Assembly: GCA_036381835.1 (NCBI GenBank)
Contig: DASVCA010000110.1
Location: forward strand, 1 to 5,436
Origin: DASULK01 sp036381835
GTDB lineage: Bacteria; Actinomycetota; Actinomycetes; Mycobacteriales; Micromonosporaceae
Direction of reading: 5' to 3'
Length of the DNA stretch: 5,436 nt
Shown: piece after piece, positions 4,438-5,436 of the stretch
Layout of the letters: each line of letters opens with the position of its first letter
How positions within the stretch are numbered: the first letter of the stretch is position 1
Made by a program: the position numbers and the translations under genes
The notes under the pieces: generated by a model
The model's database searches: none
What the model saw: only the letters and a program-made list of their open reading frames with translations
Told to the model about the DNA's origin: nothing

Positions 4438-5436
4438 TCAGAGCGCGTACCGCGGCGGCTCGGCGAGTTGCACGGTCACGCCGACCGGGTGCGACTTGAC
4501 CACCCCGTTGACGGACCGGATGACCGTCCACAGCTGTCGGAACTCGCCGTCGCTCTCCTGTACCGCCGTGCCGATCGCGGTAACGGTCATCCGCTCCCCG
4601 CTAACCATGATGTCGAATGGGAACTGATCCGGGTCGGTGACCCATGGCACGTCCGACCGGAACGTGATGCCGGTCTGCGTCGTAGTGATCGGCCCGGACG
4701 AGCTGTGCCGGTACGTACGCTTCGACGCGTACCGCGATTCGTCGTACACGGCCACGTCGTAGACGGACGCCGGGGCGCAGTTGAAGGTGATGGTGCGCCG
4801 GTGCGACCCGATGGTCTCCTCGGAGCCGAGGACGATCAGCCGCACCGGGTCCGGGGACACGTCGGCGGGCAGGTCGTTCACCACGATCAGGTCCCCGACG
4901 TCCACCGCTGCGGCGGCGGCGGCCAGTTCGGGGCTGCGGTCCAGGTCCACGGTCACCGCGGGGAATCGCTGCTCGTCGACGGTGCCCAGGGCCAGGTACC
5001 AGCCGGCCAGGTCCGGCAACAGCGCGTCGCTTGCCGGGTTGACGTCGACCTGGGTGTCGTAGCGGCCCACGCCTTGTGGGTCGGCCGCGGGGTCCTGCAC
5101 GTTGAGCGGCCCGGTTTCGCGTACGGCGCGGGCGGACGAACCGTTGCGGCGGCGGACGGTGACGTCGTTGCGGGTGTTCTTGTCGTCCAGCACCGGGAGC
5201 GACGGCGGCGACAGCTGCTCCCAGTCCACCTCCAGCGCCGGGTCCTGGTTGTAGAGGCTGGTCCGGGTCCGGTAGATCAGCCCCACCGATCCGCGCATGT
5301 CGAACAGCAGTCCCCCGTCGGTGCGGACGATCTCGGCGAGCAGGTTGCTCAACGTGTCGGGCGTCTGCGGCCCCATCGGCATCGACGTGGCCGGGTCGCC
5401 GATCACCCGGCCGTCCACGCCGTTCTCCGCGCACAG
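4438..5436 (-). CDS. Minor tail protein, C-terminal part (5' end beyond window)
   Basis: The last 332 residues of a larger protein; the frame is open through the right edge, so the start lies outside. A GTG at 5418 is in frame but has no convincing role as a start. Visible features include a TPDTLSNLLAEIVRTDGGLLFDMRG segment near the beginning of the visible part, several beta-rich repeats, and an ending in which TVIRSVNGVVKSHPVG is followed by VQLAEPPRYAL. This ending (T-R-S-V-N-G-V-x-K-x-H then a strand and a final A-L) is, from memory, typical of tail-tip or minor tail proteins of Streptomyces siphoviruses. It is a virion component near the tail tip, transcribed leftward with the fibre-like and lysis genes. 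Its TGA is 16 bases before the next ATG, and the next gene's ribosome binding site begins beside it. Confidence 0.82.
   Translation of the reverse strand: MCAENGVDGRVIGDPATSMPMGPQTPDTLSNLLAEIVRTDGGLLFDMRGSVGLIYRTRTSLYNQDPALEVDWEQLSPPSLPVLDDKNTRNDVTVRRRNGSSARAVRETGPLNVQDPAADPQGVGRYDTQVDVNPASDALLPDLAGWYLALGTVDEQRFPAVTVDLDRSPELAAAAAAVDVGDLIVVNDLPADVSPDPVRLIVLGSEETIGSHRRTITFNCAPASVYDVAVYDESRYASKRTYRHSSSGPITTTQTGITFRSDVPWVTDPDQFPFDIMVSGERMTVTAIGTAVQESDGEFRQLWTVIRSVNGVVKSHPVGVTVQLAEPPRYAL

Overview
The window is high-GC throughout, uses GTG starts freely and has compact gene packing with 4-bp overlaps. It reads as part of a temperate actinobacterial siphovirus or prophage, most like those of Streptomyces and its relatives. 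That host guess rests on base composition, codon use and recognised phage protein families; no host gene lies in the window.

The right half (about 2927-5436, minus strand) is the end of the late operon. Reading right to left it holds the C-terminal part of a large minor tail protein, a small tail-fibre-like protein, an M15 peptidase endolysin and a two-helix membrane protein that is the likely holin. Genes are 3-16 bases apart, and Shine-Dalgarno sequences overlap or abut the preceding stop codons. The operon ends at a strong GC hairpin (2916-2944) that also lies just past the end of the convergent integrase gene, so one structure can end transcription from both sides.

The centre (1345-2908, plus strand) is a lysogeny module: an XRE-type regulator (likely immunity repressor), a small unrecognised protein, and a complete tyrosine integrase with all six catalytic residues. 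No excisionase and no attP could be identified.

The left part (1-1244, minus strand) is the start of the early (lytic) operon. It holds a second, Cro-like XRE protein, a proline-rich protein with a CxCxxC motif, and a PD-(D/E)XK nuclease that runs off the left edge; these three are joined by 4-bp start/stop overlaps. The two XRE proteins are divergent neighbours and align without gaps over 58 residues at about 38% identity, so they look like paralogues. The 100-bp region between them is the likely genetic switch. It carries a perfect 8-5-8 inverted repeat over one promoter, and both promoters sit at the same distance from their ATG, which points to leaderless transcripts on both sides.

The least ordinary points are the mirrored leaderless switch, an in-frame internal ribosome binding site and ATG inside the endolysin gene (a possible second product or a past gene fusion), and the terminator whose loop contains the stop codon of the holin-like gene.
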